Source: Brachyhypopomus gauderio (Eukaryota > Chordata > Actinopteri > Gymnotiformes > Hypopomidae). From it: a stretch of DNA of 64,000 nucleotides. Position numbers and translations under genes: made by a program. The notes beneath the pieces are model-generated. The model was not told the origin of the DNA, searched no databases, and worked only from the letters and a program-made list of their open reading frames with translations. Shown piece by piece: positions 26,203-37,400 of the stretch (positions are counted from its first letter, which is position 1; each line of letters begins with the position of its first letter). The stretch is taken from positions 13,377,130 to 13,441,129 of the forward strand of contig NC_135223.1 of the NCBI RefSeq assembly GCF_052324685.1. Reading direction: 5' to 3'.

Positions 26203-26647
26203 TGAGGATGGTTTATCATTGGGTCACAATAATTTGCCAGTTCATCAGTGCTTTGGATGTCTGTGACCACAGCTGTACTAATGCCAGAAATTGTAGTGTT
26301 AGTATGGCGGATGGGAGAATGTAACAGCCAACATAACCTTCAGTATTGCTCTCATTATACCAGAAAACCTGCTCAGAAAACGTGCTTATCAAACATTCAG
26401 TACATGTCAAACCTTTGTACAAATACCAGCACAACCACTCCACTGTTTTCACAGTTTAGCAGCCAATTCCTGGTGCTTTAGGTCTCTTCTTTACACTACA
26501 GCACACACTGAATAATACAATTATAATTTACTCACTACTCTGTAAGTGTCTAATAGGCTACCACACATTTTACAGCCAACCTTCCAATCACAACTGAAAA
26601 TTGCTGGAAAATTGTTGCATCCTGAAGTCAAAGTACTGTAGAGTAGT

Positions 26648-26802
26648 TGTGTAAGGGCTGGAGTGCTGGCCATTTTAATTGGATGGTTTCACAAGGAGGT
26701 GTAAGGGCTTCAGTTCTGGCCGTATCATTGGCTGATTTCATGAGTAGGTATATGGACTGGAGTTCTGGCTATACTGATTGGCTGATTCCTTAAGTGGCCT
26801 AG
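26648..26802. repeat. Degenerate tandem repeat, about 54 bp, 3 copies
   Basis: Three diverged copies of GTGTAAGGGCTGGAGTTCTG, then GCC...ATTGGCTGATTTCA. Confidence 0.65.
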
Positions 26803-27684
26803 TATTGACCAAGAGGTCAGTCTTATGTGGATGCTTTTATGCACTTGAAAATACATTTTATGCAGACACTTATGAGTGCAGCAAAACATACAAAATATCC
26901 CATGAGTATGAGACATACATCTGTGTGTATGTTTTTTATTTGCGATGCTTAAATAAAACTTCTTCTTATAAACAGCTCAGTAATGATAAAGGCCACTAGT
27001 GACTCATCTCAACCATGCAGAAGAAAGACAAGTCACCATTAGTCCACTACATTCTGAGTACATAGACCTAACCATGTACAGGAGTGATTCCTGTATGTGC
27101 GGCTATAGAGCAGGTTTGTCTAGTAAACTGGTAGGTTTATGTTCATGACCTGCCATCTCCTTTACAGGCCTGGTATCCTCTTATGCAAGAATGGCTGGTG
27201 ACTACTATGTCAGTCTGCCTCTGCCATTGACAGCATATGGCAAAGCTGGGATTCAAACCTGGATTCTAATGATGGGATTTCCCTCTTTGATCATAGTACC
27301 TAGTTCAAGGGAAACAAATTAAGAACTGACATGAAAACAAACAAACCCTCCTGCAAAGCCAAAACTGTCTATCACATTCATCTTCTTTATCAAGCCTAAT
27401 TCAGTATATGACACAGCTTATATTCAAAATCTCCCAGTGTTGAGCTATGATGACAGATCCTGCCATTCATAAAGGCATTTCACCAAAGCCAAGCGTGTGA
27501 GGGCTGGTAGATTTAAACCACAATTACAGAGACTAGTCAGCCCGAATGATCGTAGGAGAAAGTCATTATTTGAGGAAAAATTCATAATCATTTGTAGAGC
27601 AGCTTACGCAGATGCAAATAGAGGAGGCACAATGAGATGGATTGAAGACACAGAGCAAAACTGACTTACTCAGCAGCAAAACCC
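26803..27684. other. Non-coding, nothing recognised
   Basis: No supported exon. 27360-27660 is low-repeat and A+T-rich and could hold conserved non-coding sequence, but I cannot show it. Confidence 0.45.
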
Positions 27685-28425
27685 TGAAGGCCTGGTGAGA
27701 CCTTGGTGAGACTCAGCCATAACCCAACATCCTCACAGCCTTGTGAGACCCAGCCATGACCCAACATCCTCACGGCCCAGTGAGACCCAGCCATGACCCA
27801 ACATCCTTACAGCCATGACCCAACATCCTCACGGCCCAGTGAGACCCAGCCATGACCCAACATCCTCCCAGCCATGACCCAACATCCTCACAGCCTTGTG
27901 AGACCAAGCCATGACCCAACATCCTCACGGCCCAGTGAGACCCAGCCATGACCCAACATCCTCACGGCCTCGTGAGACCCAGCCATGACCCAACATCCTC
28001 ACAGCCTTGTGAGACCCAGCCATGACCCAACATGCTCACAGCCATGACCCAACATCCTCACAGCCTTGTGAGACCAAGCCATGACCCAACATCCTCACAG
28101 GCATGACCCAACATGCTCACGGTCCAGTGAGACCCAGCCATGACCCAACATCCTCACAACCTCATGAGATCCAGCCATGAACCAACATCCTCACAGCCAT
28201 GACCCAACATCCTTACAGGCATGACCCAACATGCTCACGGTCCAGTGAGACCCAGCCATGACCCAACATCCTCACAACCTCATGAGACCCAGCCATGACC
28301 CAAAATCCTCACGGCCTAGTGAGACCCAGCCATGACCCAACATCTTCACGGCCCAGTGAGACCCAGCCATGACCCAACATCCTCACAGCCATAACCCAAC
28401 ATCCTCACGGCCTGGTGAGACCTAG
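27685..28425. repeat. Minisatellite, 37-bp unit, about 20 copies
   Basis: Full units read CCTCACAGCCTTGTGAGACC then CAGCCATGACCCAACAT. Shorter 22-bp units lack the middle part. CTCACAGCCTTGTGAG is a partial inverted repeat. Confidence 0.9.
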
Positions 28426-29424
28426 CTGTGATCGAACATCCTTGCGGTATCCTGAACGAGTGTACGATATCATACCTTGTTCTGTCATCTCTTGCAGTGT
28501 GAAATGACAGACCAAGGTATGAGTAAATCGATGCAGCTTTCAGAATCAACAGCGTGAGACACCACAATGCATAAGATCAAGAGTCAATCTTATCTCACAG
28601 AGAGACTCAGCAGGGTATGTACAGAAAAATGATATTACCAATCTCTCTCTTCATTTTATGTGGTATGTCGAAATATCACAGAAATAGAGAGCAGACATGC
28701 CCTGTTTAGGAATATTGATTACGTTTGATAAGAACATTGGTAAAATATAACATTAGGCAAAGGTCTTTGTGCTATTAGTACTCTTACTGATAGTTTTGTA
28801 CAGAGGGACAAAGGCCTGTGTTGCCTTGTGTCTGAACAGGAGTGTTTGGAGCTCTCTTGCAGAACATGTTGGTGATTTCTAGCTGGTTTGTATAGTGACC
28901 TATTCATTCATGCAATGGCTTCCTTTATCTTTTGTCAAGCTGCCAATGACAGTGTGTTTATCTGAGAGTGACTGATCACTGATCTGTCACGACTGATCAC
29001 CAATGCTGACTCACTGCATTACATATATCAGTAAATGTCACCAACAGTATGTTTGTGCAACACGCGTCTGGAAAGGGCTGGCAGCTCATGGAAATGCCAT
29101 GGTATTTCTCCAGGAAAGGCGATGCTATTTCTCCCTCCTGTCTTTCTTCACACTGAGCAGGAGGAGGAGGCTAAGAGGAGGTCTATATTCAGGCACATGT
29201 GAACAGGAAGTGTTGTAATAATGACCTGCTACTGCACTGCTGACAGCTTTACACTCCCATGCTGTTGAATTTTCCCTGCCACGTGCTCCTGAGCAGAAGG
29301 CCAATTTTATGGGCAATATTGTTTTCTCTGCACTTACGAAAAATAATATTTTCTGAATTCATAGACGATGCCCTGAAATAAACAGCAAAGCAAGATGTAA
29401 AATATTCATGGAAGACTGTTGAGT
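28426..29424. other. Non-coding, nothing recognised
   Basis: No supported exon or repeat. Confidence 0.5.
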
Positions 29425-30280
29425 GGGATGGATGATGGATGATGGGTGATGGGTGATGGGTGATGGATGATGGGTGATGGTTGATGGTTGATGGGTGATG
29501 GGTGATGGGTAATGGATGATGGGTGATGGGTGATGGTTGATGGGTGATGGATGATGGGTGATGTGTGATGGTTGATGGGTGATGGATGATGGGTGATGTG
29601 TGATGGATGATGTGTGATGGGTGATGGATGATGGGTGATGTGTGATGGTTGATGGGTAATGGGTGATGGGTGATGGATGATGGGTGATGGGTGATGGGTG
29701 ATGGATGATGGGTGATGGATGATGGGTGATGTGTGATGGGTGATGGGTGATGTGTGATGGGTGATGGGTGATGTGTGATGGGTGATGGGTGATGGGTGAT
29801 GGGTGATGGGTGATGGGTGATGGGTGATGGGTGATGGGTGATGGGTGATGGGTGATGGGTGATGTGTGATGGTTGATGGGTGATGGGTGATGGGTGATGG
29901 GTGATGTGTGATGGGTGATGGTTGATGGGTGGGTGATGGGTGATGGGTGATGTGTGATGGGTGATGTGTGATGGTTGATGGGTGGGTGATGGGTGATGGG
30001 TGATGGGTGATGTGTGATGGTTGATGGGTGATGGGTGATAGATGATGGATGTGTGATGGGTGATGTGTGATGGGTGATAGATGATGGGTGGGTGATGGGT
30101 GATAGATGATGGGTGGGAGTTGGGTGATGGGTGATAGATGATGGGTGGGTGATGGGTGATGGGTGATAGATGATGGGTGGGAGATGGGTGATGGGTGATG
30201 GGTGATGGTTGATGGGTGGGTGATGGGTGATGGGTGATGGGTGATGAGTGATGGATGATAGATGATAGATGATGGATGCA
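29425..30280. repeat. Minisatellite, 7-bp unit GATGGGT, about 120 copies
   Basis: Units are mainly GATGGGT with GATGGAT, GATGTGT, GATGGTT and GATAGAT variants and occasional GGGTGGGT. Three units make 21 bases, so long minus-strand frames (319 and 328 codons of Thr-His-His-Pro-Ser-Pro-Ile type) stay open. These are not genes. The plus strand has regularly spaced GGG tracts. Confidence 0.95.
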
Positions 30281-32050
30281 TGTGTATGTGAAATAGAAGG
30301 ATCAGTTGTGTGCTCCACCGTTTTGGAAGCATTTGGCTTACTTTCTTACATGCATTATATAAACCTTTAAAGAGGTTGCACAATGCCAGCACACTTTAAT
30401 AGGCCCAGAAACAGGGAAGACAAGACTGTCTGCCATGTTTCTGGAAGTGGGCGTCTGGACCAGTGATCCAGAAGGAAAGGCTGGTAGCCCAAGTATGTAA
30501 TTTGGCACAACCCACAGATAGAATCCAGGTGTCAATTGAGTTGCATACTATAGCCCCATTGTCACGACTTTAAGCAGGAAAACTTTTAACGTCTCCAAGT
30601 ACCTTAAAAAGTTTTCTTTACATTTATTTCAGGCGAGATCACTTGGCCTAGTACTGATTGGATAATCACCATTGACTGGCATTAGGTGACGACCAATCAC
30701 ACTCAGATGTAATACGGGAACTATTTTTTCAAGAGCGGATGGATGCAGAAGGCAACACACAGGTTTGGTGGGATTTGCATCTCATCGTGCCATTCAAAAT
30801 CTGATGACAAGAAATGTCAGTAGTGCCGCAGAATCACCCCAAGAATGTCATTCAGGTAATCATGCATTCAGGGTAATGAGTGTGTTAACCCACGCTACAG
30901 TCACAGAGCCTAGATGCAGAGATGCCTGCAGAGATAATGAAGGTGGGCCTCGTCTAGGGAGTGGGTGGACTGTGTCAGGCCTCTGTCTCCCTCCCACTAC
31001 CCTGAGTCTGCATGTGAGATCACACCCCCATGAAGTGGTGGTACAGGAGATGGACCCTGTGTGCAATCTGTCACAGACACCTCAGCCTTATCCACAGGTT
31101 TCTCCTATGATCTTCTCTGCGGTGAACATAAACCCAAGTATATACATCCTTACACACACATACGTATTCATGCACCCACCCACGGACACATGCATGCATG
31201 TACACAGACACACATATACAAAATGCACAAAAATAACTACATATGTGCAAATTCAGTAGCACAAAAAAAAATCACACATGTGCACACACATGTACAGGCT
31301 GTGTCTCACCTACAAATGTGCATAAACATCATCAGATACTATCTCTCACTTTCTCTACACACACCAACACACACATGCACACAACATACACTCGGGACCA
31401 CACACATGCACACAACCCACATACAGTAGGTAAACTCAGGAGCCCTGATGAAAACTGACAGGGGTTAACCAAACAAACAATATTCAATCTGAGGCCTGCT
31501 CTTATACATCCTGCACAAAGAGAACCCTTATTAAACTGTTGAAAGGAAAGGAAACTAGACATTTTCATGGCAGATTATGAAAAGATTACTATCACAACAA
31601 TTTCTATGGCAACCATTGAAGGGCTAGTTTAAGACACTGAAAGGGATGCTGTTTTAAAGAGACAGAACTTGAGATCTCTGTCTGACCCACTCCTTGAGGG
31701 AGTGTCGGACGTCCAGCAGATCACAGCAGCCTCCTCCCCACGTTAGGCATGTCTGATGGTGCCTTTGATGGGGGACAGAGCGCCGGGCGGATGTACGCAA
31801 ACAGATTCCTGCTACTCTGAATGCTCAGATGAAACCTAGACCCAGTAAAACAGTAGTAAGAGGTGCATTGTTGCTGCTTAAAGGGATTAAAGGATCCTGC
31901 TTCTCATCATAAGACAGGAAGAAGCTGATGGGGACCAGAAGATGAATTGGCCTTGCCATTAAATCAGACAGCACAGCTGCAGAACTGTGCAGAGATGGTT
32001 AGATGCCAACTCCTGTCTAGCTTTTTCCTTTCTCTCAAACTGCTCTGCCT
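30281..32050. other. Non-coding region
   Basis: Contains interrupted CA-rich sequence at about 31140-31430. A 164-codon plus-strand frame at 30765-31259 has no recognisable domain. Confidence 0.5.
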
Positions 32051-32267
32051 TTTACAGCATTTACGGCACTCTTATCCAGAGCCACTTACAAAGTGCACAC
32101 TAGTGATCACTAGGGGGCTGTAGGACCCTAGGCCAGGGACACATGAGCAGTTTGGGATAAGTGTCTTGCTCAAGGGCACTTCAGTCATGGCCTAGGGCCT
32201 GGGAATCAAACCCATAACCCTCCGGTCTCCAAGACCATTTCCCTAAACACCAGACCATGACAGCCCC
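32051..32267 (-). mobile_element. tRNA-derived SINE
   Basis: Read on the minus strand it begins GGGGCTGTCATGGTCTGGTG, with an A-box-like sequence, and has a B box GGTTTGATTCC (32202-32212), one base from the GGTTCGANTCC consensus. It ends with the fish retroposon tail CTGGATAAGAGTGCCGTAAA (compare 3814-3876). The copy is full length or nearly so but diverged. CACTAGGGGGCTG inside it resembles a CTCF core. Confidence 0.75.
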
Positions 32268-32409
32268 TTCTCCTTCATTACAACGCTTTTGTGACAGTCA
32301 CCTGACAACAGTTAAAGAGTTTGAGCGTATCGGGATGTAGCACAAGGCATATTTTGATTAGCATCATCCTTGGAGAAACTGAGACATGTAGGTTTTCAGC
32401 AGTATAGAT

Positions 32410-32520
32410 CAGGGGTTCCGAAACTTTGATCGCAGTCCGGACGACACTTATTTGTTTGTTTTTGACGGACTGTGGTGTGTGAAGGAGGTGGTGGTTTCTC
32501 TGGGGTAAACTACATAATGC
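32410..32520. mobile_element. Possible hAT-like element end
   Basis: CAGGGGTTCCGAAACTTTGA followed by CAGTCCGGACGACAC looks like the terminus of a non-autonomous hAT element. The other end is not identified. Confidence 0.35.
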
Positions 32521-33355
32521 GTTACACATGTGATTTGACCACACTGAAATGATGTAGAACTAACAGGTGGACACACATACTGAGACGAGCAAGGTTTATT
32601 AGGAGCAAATTTGAGATCTTGGATACTAGGACTGTCTATGGTCACCTTAGCAAGGGCGGAGATAACCGAAAAGGTGTGGCAAACTGAACCAATAAGACAA
32701 GCACATGGGATACAAAACAAAAACATGACAGGTGAGGGCGGAGCCAGGCATGAAACACATGTTTTGGTTCCACATGGCGAAGTAAATAACCTTGTTTGCT
32801 TCGCTTCTCTCTGCATGCTACATATAATGGGTTTGGCCATTAACATCTCCAGCATTTTATAGCTCTATTCCTAAACTCGCTTTATTCCTTTTCCTATCAT
32901 TTCCGTTTTTGTCTTTGTTTGACAAGATTTTTCTTCTGGAATTGCAGCCCTGGATACAGAATGTGTTAATGGCGGTCTGTGTCTTTACATGTACAAATAA
33001 CATATCTTACTTAACGTACAAACACATTGTCATGCATCTTCCGTCAACTCCTAAAGGGAGCACAAGGCCTTTGAAAAATGAGCTCCCAGATGAACATGGG
33101 AAAAGCACTGTTCCATTACGGTCAATTACTCCCCGGTCATCATGAGTGCTGGATGACCAGCTTGTTCATTTGTAGAGATGGTAATTAAGCTCCGCCCCAT
33201 TTGTACCGCCCTCCTGCGGGATCAGTACAGAGTGACTCATGTACACTGCTGGCTTTCTGTCCGTGAGTCAAGCCGTGGCAGATTCTCCGGAGAGGCAGAT
33301 GAACCCTGCTGAAGTCAACAGCAGGAGGCAGGGAAGCATTCTGCTAACTACCCAG
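32521..33355. other. Non-coding, nothing recognised
   Basis: No supported exon or repeat. Confidence 0.5.
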
Positions 33356-33453
33356 CTGCGGAGGAACACGGAGGAACACGGACGAACACGAAGGAACACA
33401 GGGGAACACGGAGGAACACGGAGGAACACGGAGGAACACGGAGGAACACGGAG
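33356..33453. repeat. Tandem repeat, 10-bp unit GAGGAACACG
   Basis: About nine copies with few substitutions. Confidence 0.9.
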
Positions 33454-33615
33454 GGCTATGCTATGTCAGCACCAATGGAAGCACTTGCAGACTCTCAGGT
33501 CATTGGTGAGAAAACACCCCTTCTGTGTGTGTTACAGAGTGAGACCATAAATTGACCTCATATTCACTCCCTGTAACATGGCTAACCGGAAGCTCACAGA
33601 AACACCTGATCTTGT

Positions 33616-33696
33616 TTCCTGAGGTCTCCTGGGGTCTGCTGAGGTCTCCTGGGGTCTGCTAAGGTCTGCTGAGGTCTGCTGGGGTCTCCTGAGGTC
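33616..33696. repeat. Tandem repeat, 10-bp unit TCTGCTGAGG
   Basis: About eight copies alternating TCTCCTGGGG, TCTGCTGAGG and related forms. It is close to, but unlike, the 10-bp array at 33.36 kb. Confidence 0.85.
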
Positions 33697-33917
33697 CACT
33701 GTATCTCTGCGAGAGCTGTCTGACTGCCTGTGAGCGCAGTCTTTGTGTGCTCTGAGTAGATTACAGCTAGGTGTGGGGGAGGAAGATGTGCTTTAGAGAT
33801 GGCTAATGCACACGTGTCACAGAAGCAATCTATGAAAACCTTACACTTTTCACTGAACTGACTCACACGTTTCGTCTTTCTGGAAGTGAGGATTTAAAAA
33901 TACATTTAGCACATGAT

Positions 33918-33919
<2 letters not shown>

Positions 33920-33954
<35 letters not shown>
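33920..33954. repeat. (CA)n microsatellite
   Basis: A pure run of about 35 bases. Confidence 0.95.
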
Positions 33955-33956
<2 letters not shown>

Positions 33957-34445
33957 TCACATGGGTGTGCTCCAGTTATTCATCCAGGCACTCATTCACA
34001 GTATTCCTAATATTCAATGGTGTCTGAATGACCTCGTGAATCAATGCTTTTCTCCCAGGCTATCTCCACCAATGCTCAGGTACCAAACTAAGACAAAACC
34101 CAGCACCGCCCCCCCCCCCTCCCCAACCCCCACCGCCACCCCAACACACACAGTCTCATCTTACAATCTCATCTCACCCCTTTCGACTGCACGCATGGCC
34201 GACCGCAGCTCCTCAGGAGGAGAGCCGTTTGGTGGAGCAGGGAGGCGGGGGTCCGTCCTTAGCCCACCAAAATCCTGAGTGAGGACGCCTGTCACAGCTG
34301 CCTCTCCCAGCGTGGAGCTGCGTGCTGCTACACTCACAGGAGGAGAATAAAGCCAGAAGGAGGATCAGAAGCCTCCATCGTGCGTCCTGTGCATCCGCAA
34401 ACAGAGCGATGGTGGTTGAGCATCCAAGGACACCATGTTTCTGTG
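33955..34445. other. Non-coding, flank of giant array
   Basis: Contains a C-rich stretch (34109-34143). No exon is supported. Confidence 0.5.
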
Positions 34446-34472
34446 CTTAACACTTAACACTTAACACTTAAC
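34446..34472. repeat. 7-bp tandem repeat CTTAACA at array edge
   Basis: Nearly four copies immediately before the 21-bp array. Confidence 0.85.
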
Positions 34473-34480
34473 CTTCCTGG

Positions 34481-37400
34481 GTGTTGATACAGGTGGAGTG
34501 TGTGTTCATGAAGGCGGAGTGTGTGTTCATGAAGGTGGAGTGTGTGTTCATGAAGGTGGAGTGTGTGTTCATGAAGGCGGAGTGTGTGTTGATGAAGGTG
34601 GAGTGTGTGTTGATGAAGGTGGAGTGTGTGTTGATGAAGGTGGAGTGTGTGTTGATGAAGGTGGAGTGTGTGTTCATGAAGGCGGAGTGTGTGTTAATGA
34701 AGGCGGAGTATGTGTTCATGAAGGCGGAATGTGTGTTGATGAAGGCGGAGTGTGTGTTGATGAAGGCGGAGTGTGTGTTGATGAAGGCGGAGTATGTGTT
34801 GATGAAGGCGGAGTATGTGTTGATAAAGGTGGAGTGTGTGTTGATAAAGGTGGAGTATGTGTTCATGAAGGCGGAGTGTGTGTTCATGAAGGCGGAGTGT
34901 GTGTTGATGAAGGCGGAGTGTGTGTTCATGAAGGTGGAGTGTGTGTTGATGAAGGTGGAGTGTGTGTTGATGAAGGCGGAGTGTGTGTTGATGAAGGTGG
35001 AGTGTGTGTTGATGAAGGCGGAGTGTGTGTTCATGAAGGTGGAGTGTGTGTTCATGAAGGCGGAGTGTGTGTTCATGAAGGTGGAGTGTGTGTTCATGAA
35101 GGCGGAGTGTGTGTTCATGAAGGTGGAGTGTGTGTTCATGAAGTTGGAGTGTGTGTTGATGAAGGTGGAGTGTGTGTTGATGAAGGCGGAGTGTGTGTTG
35201 ATAAAGGCGGAGTGTGTGTTCATGAAGGTGGAGTGTGTGTTGATGAAGGCGGAGTGTGTGTTGATGAAGGCGGAGTGTGTGTTCATGAAGGTGGAGTGTG
35301 TGTTGATGAAGGTGGAGTGTGTGTTCATGAAGGTGGAGTGTGTGTTCATGAAGGCGGAGTGTGTGTTCATGAAGGTGGAGTGTGTGTTGATGAAGGTGGA
35401 GTGTGTGTTGATGAAGGCGGAGTGTGTGTTGATGAAGGTGGAGTGTGTGTTGATGAAGGTGGAGTGTGTGTTGATGAAGGCGGAGTGTGTGTTGATGAAG
35501 GCGGAGTGTGTGTTCATGAAGGTGGAGTGTGTGTTGATAAAGGTGGAGTGTGTGTTCATGAAGGTGGAGTGTGTGTTGATGAAGGTGGAGTGTGTGTTGA
35601 TGAAGGCGGAGTGTGTGTTCATGAAGGTGGAGTGTGTGTTCATGAAGGCGGAGTGTGTGTTGATGAAGGCGGAGTGTGTGTTGATGAAGGCGGAGTGTGT
35701 GTTCATGAAGGTGGAGTGTGTGTTGATGAAGGCGGAGTGTGTGTTGATAAAGGTGGAGTGTGTGTTCATGAAGGTGGAGTGTGTGTTGATGAAGGTGGAG
35801 TGTGTGTTGATGAAGGCGGAGTGTGTGTTCATGAAGGCGGAGTGTGTGTTGATGAAGGTGGAGTGTGTGTTGATGAAGGTGGAGTGTGTGTTCATGAAGG
35901 CGGAGTGTGTGTTCATGAAGGTGGAGTGTGTGTTGATGAAGGCGGAGTGTGTGTTCATGAAGGTGGAGTGTGTGTTCATGAAGGCGGAGTGTGTGTTCAT
36001 GAAGGTGGAGTGTGTGTTGATGAAGGCGAAGTGTGTGTTCATGAAGGTGGCGTGTGTGTTGATGAAGGCGGAGTGTATGTTGATGAAGGTGGAGTGTGTG
36101 TTGATGAAGGCGGAGTGTGTGTTGATGAAGGCGGAGTGTGTGTTCATGAAGGTGGAGTGTGTGTTCATGAAGGCGGAGTGTGTGTTCATGAAGGTGGAGT
36201 GTGTGTTCATGAAGGTGGAGTGTGTGTTGATGAAGGCGGAGTGTGTGTTGATGAAGGCGGAGTGTGTGTTCATGAAGGTGGAGTGTGTGTTGATGAAGGC
36301 GGAGTGTGTGTTGATAAAGGTGGAGTGTGTGTTCATGAAGGTGGAGTGTGTGTTGATGAAGGTGGAGTGTGTGTTGATGAAGGCGGAGTGTGTGTTCATG
36401 AAGGTGGAGTGTGTGTTGATGAAGGTGGAGTGTGTGTTGATGAAGGTGGAGTGTGTGTTCATGAAGGCGGAGTGTGTGTTCATGAAGGTGGAGTGTGTGT
36501 TGATGAAGGCGGAGTGTGTGTTGATGAAGGTGGAGTGTGTGTTCATGAAGGCGGAGTGTGTGTTCATGAAGGTGGAGTGTGTGTTGATGAAGGCGAAGTG
36601 TGTGTTCATGAAGGTGGCGTGTGTGTTGATGAAGGCGGAGTGTATGTTGATGAAGGTGGAGTGTGTGTTGATGAAGGCGGAGTGTGTGTTGATGAAGGCG
36701 GAGTGTGTGTTCATGAAGGTGGAGTGTGTGTTCATGAAGGTGGAGTGTGTGTTCATGAAGGTGGAGTGTGTGTTCATGAAGGCGGAGTGTGTGTTGATGA
36801 AGGTGGAGTGTGTGTTGATGAAGGCGGAGTGTGTGTTAATAAAGGTGGAGTGTGTGTTCATGAAGGTGGAGTGTGTGTTCATGAAGGCGGAGTGTGTGTT
36901 CATGAAGGTGGAGTGTGTGTTCATGAAGGCGGAGTGTGTGTTCATGAAGGTGGAGTGTGTGTTGATGAAGGTGGAGTGTGTGTTCATGAAGGCGGAGTGT
37001 GTGTTGATAAAGGTGGAGTGTGTGTTCATGAAGGTGGAGTGTGTGTTCATGAAGGTGGAGTGTGTGTTCATGAAGGCGGAGTGTGTGTTGATAAAGGCGG
37101 AGTGTGTGTTGATGAAGGCGGAGTGTGTGTTGATGAAGGTGGAGTGTGTGTTCATGAAGGTGGAGTGTGTGTTCATGAAGGTGGAGTGTGTGTTCATGAA
37201 GGCGGAGTGTGTGTTGATAAAGGCGGAGTGTGTGTTGATGAAGGCGGAGTGTGTGTTGATGAAGGTGGAGTGTGTGTTGATGAAGGTGGAGTGTGTGTTG
37301 ATGAAGGTGGAGTGTGTGTTCATGAAGGTGGAGTGTGTGTTGATGAAGGCGGAGTGTGTGTTGATGAAGGCGGAGTGTGTGTTGATGAAGGTGGAGTGTG

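Noticed and set aside
29359..30392. Pro/His/Thr/Ser-rich proteins of 319 and 328 residues
   Set aside because: They arise from the 7-bp GATGGGT repeat, three units of which keep the frame.
34446..34472. Interstitial telomere repeat
   Set aside because: The unit is CTTAACA, not the vertebrate TTAGGG hexamer.
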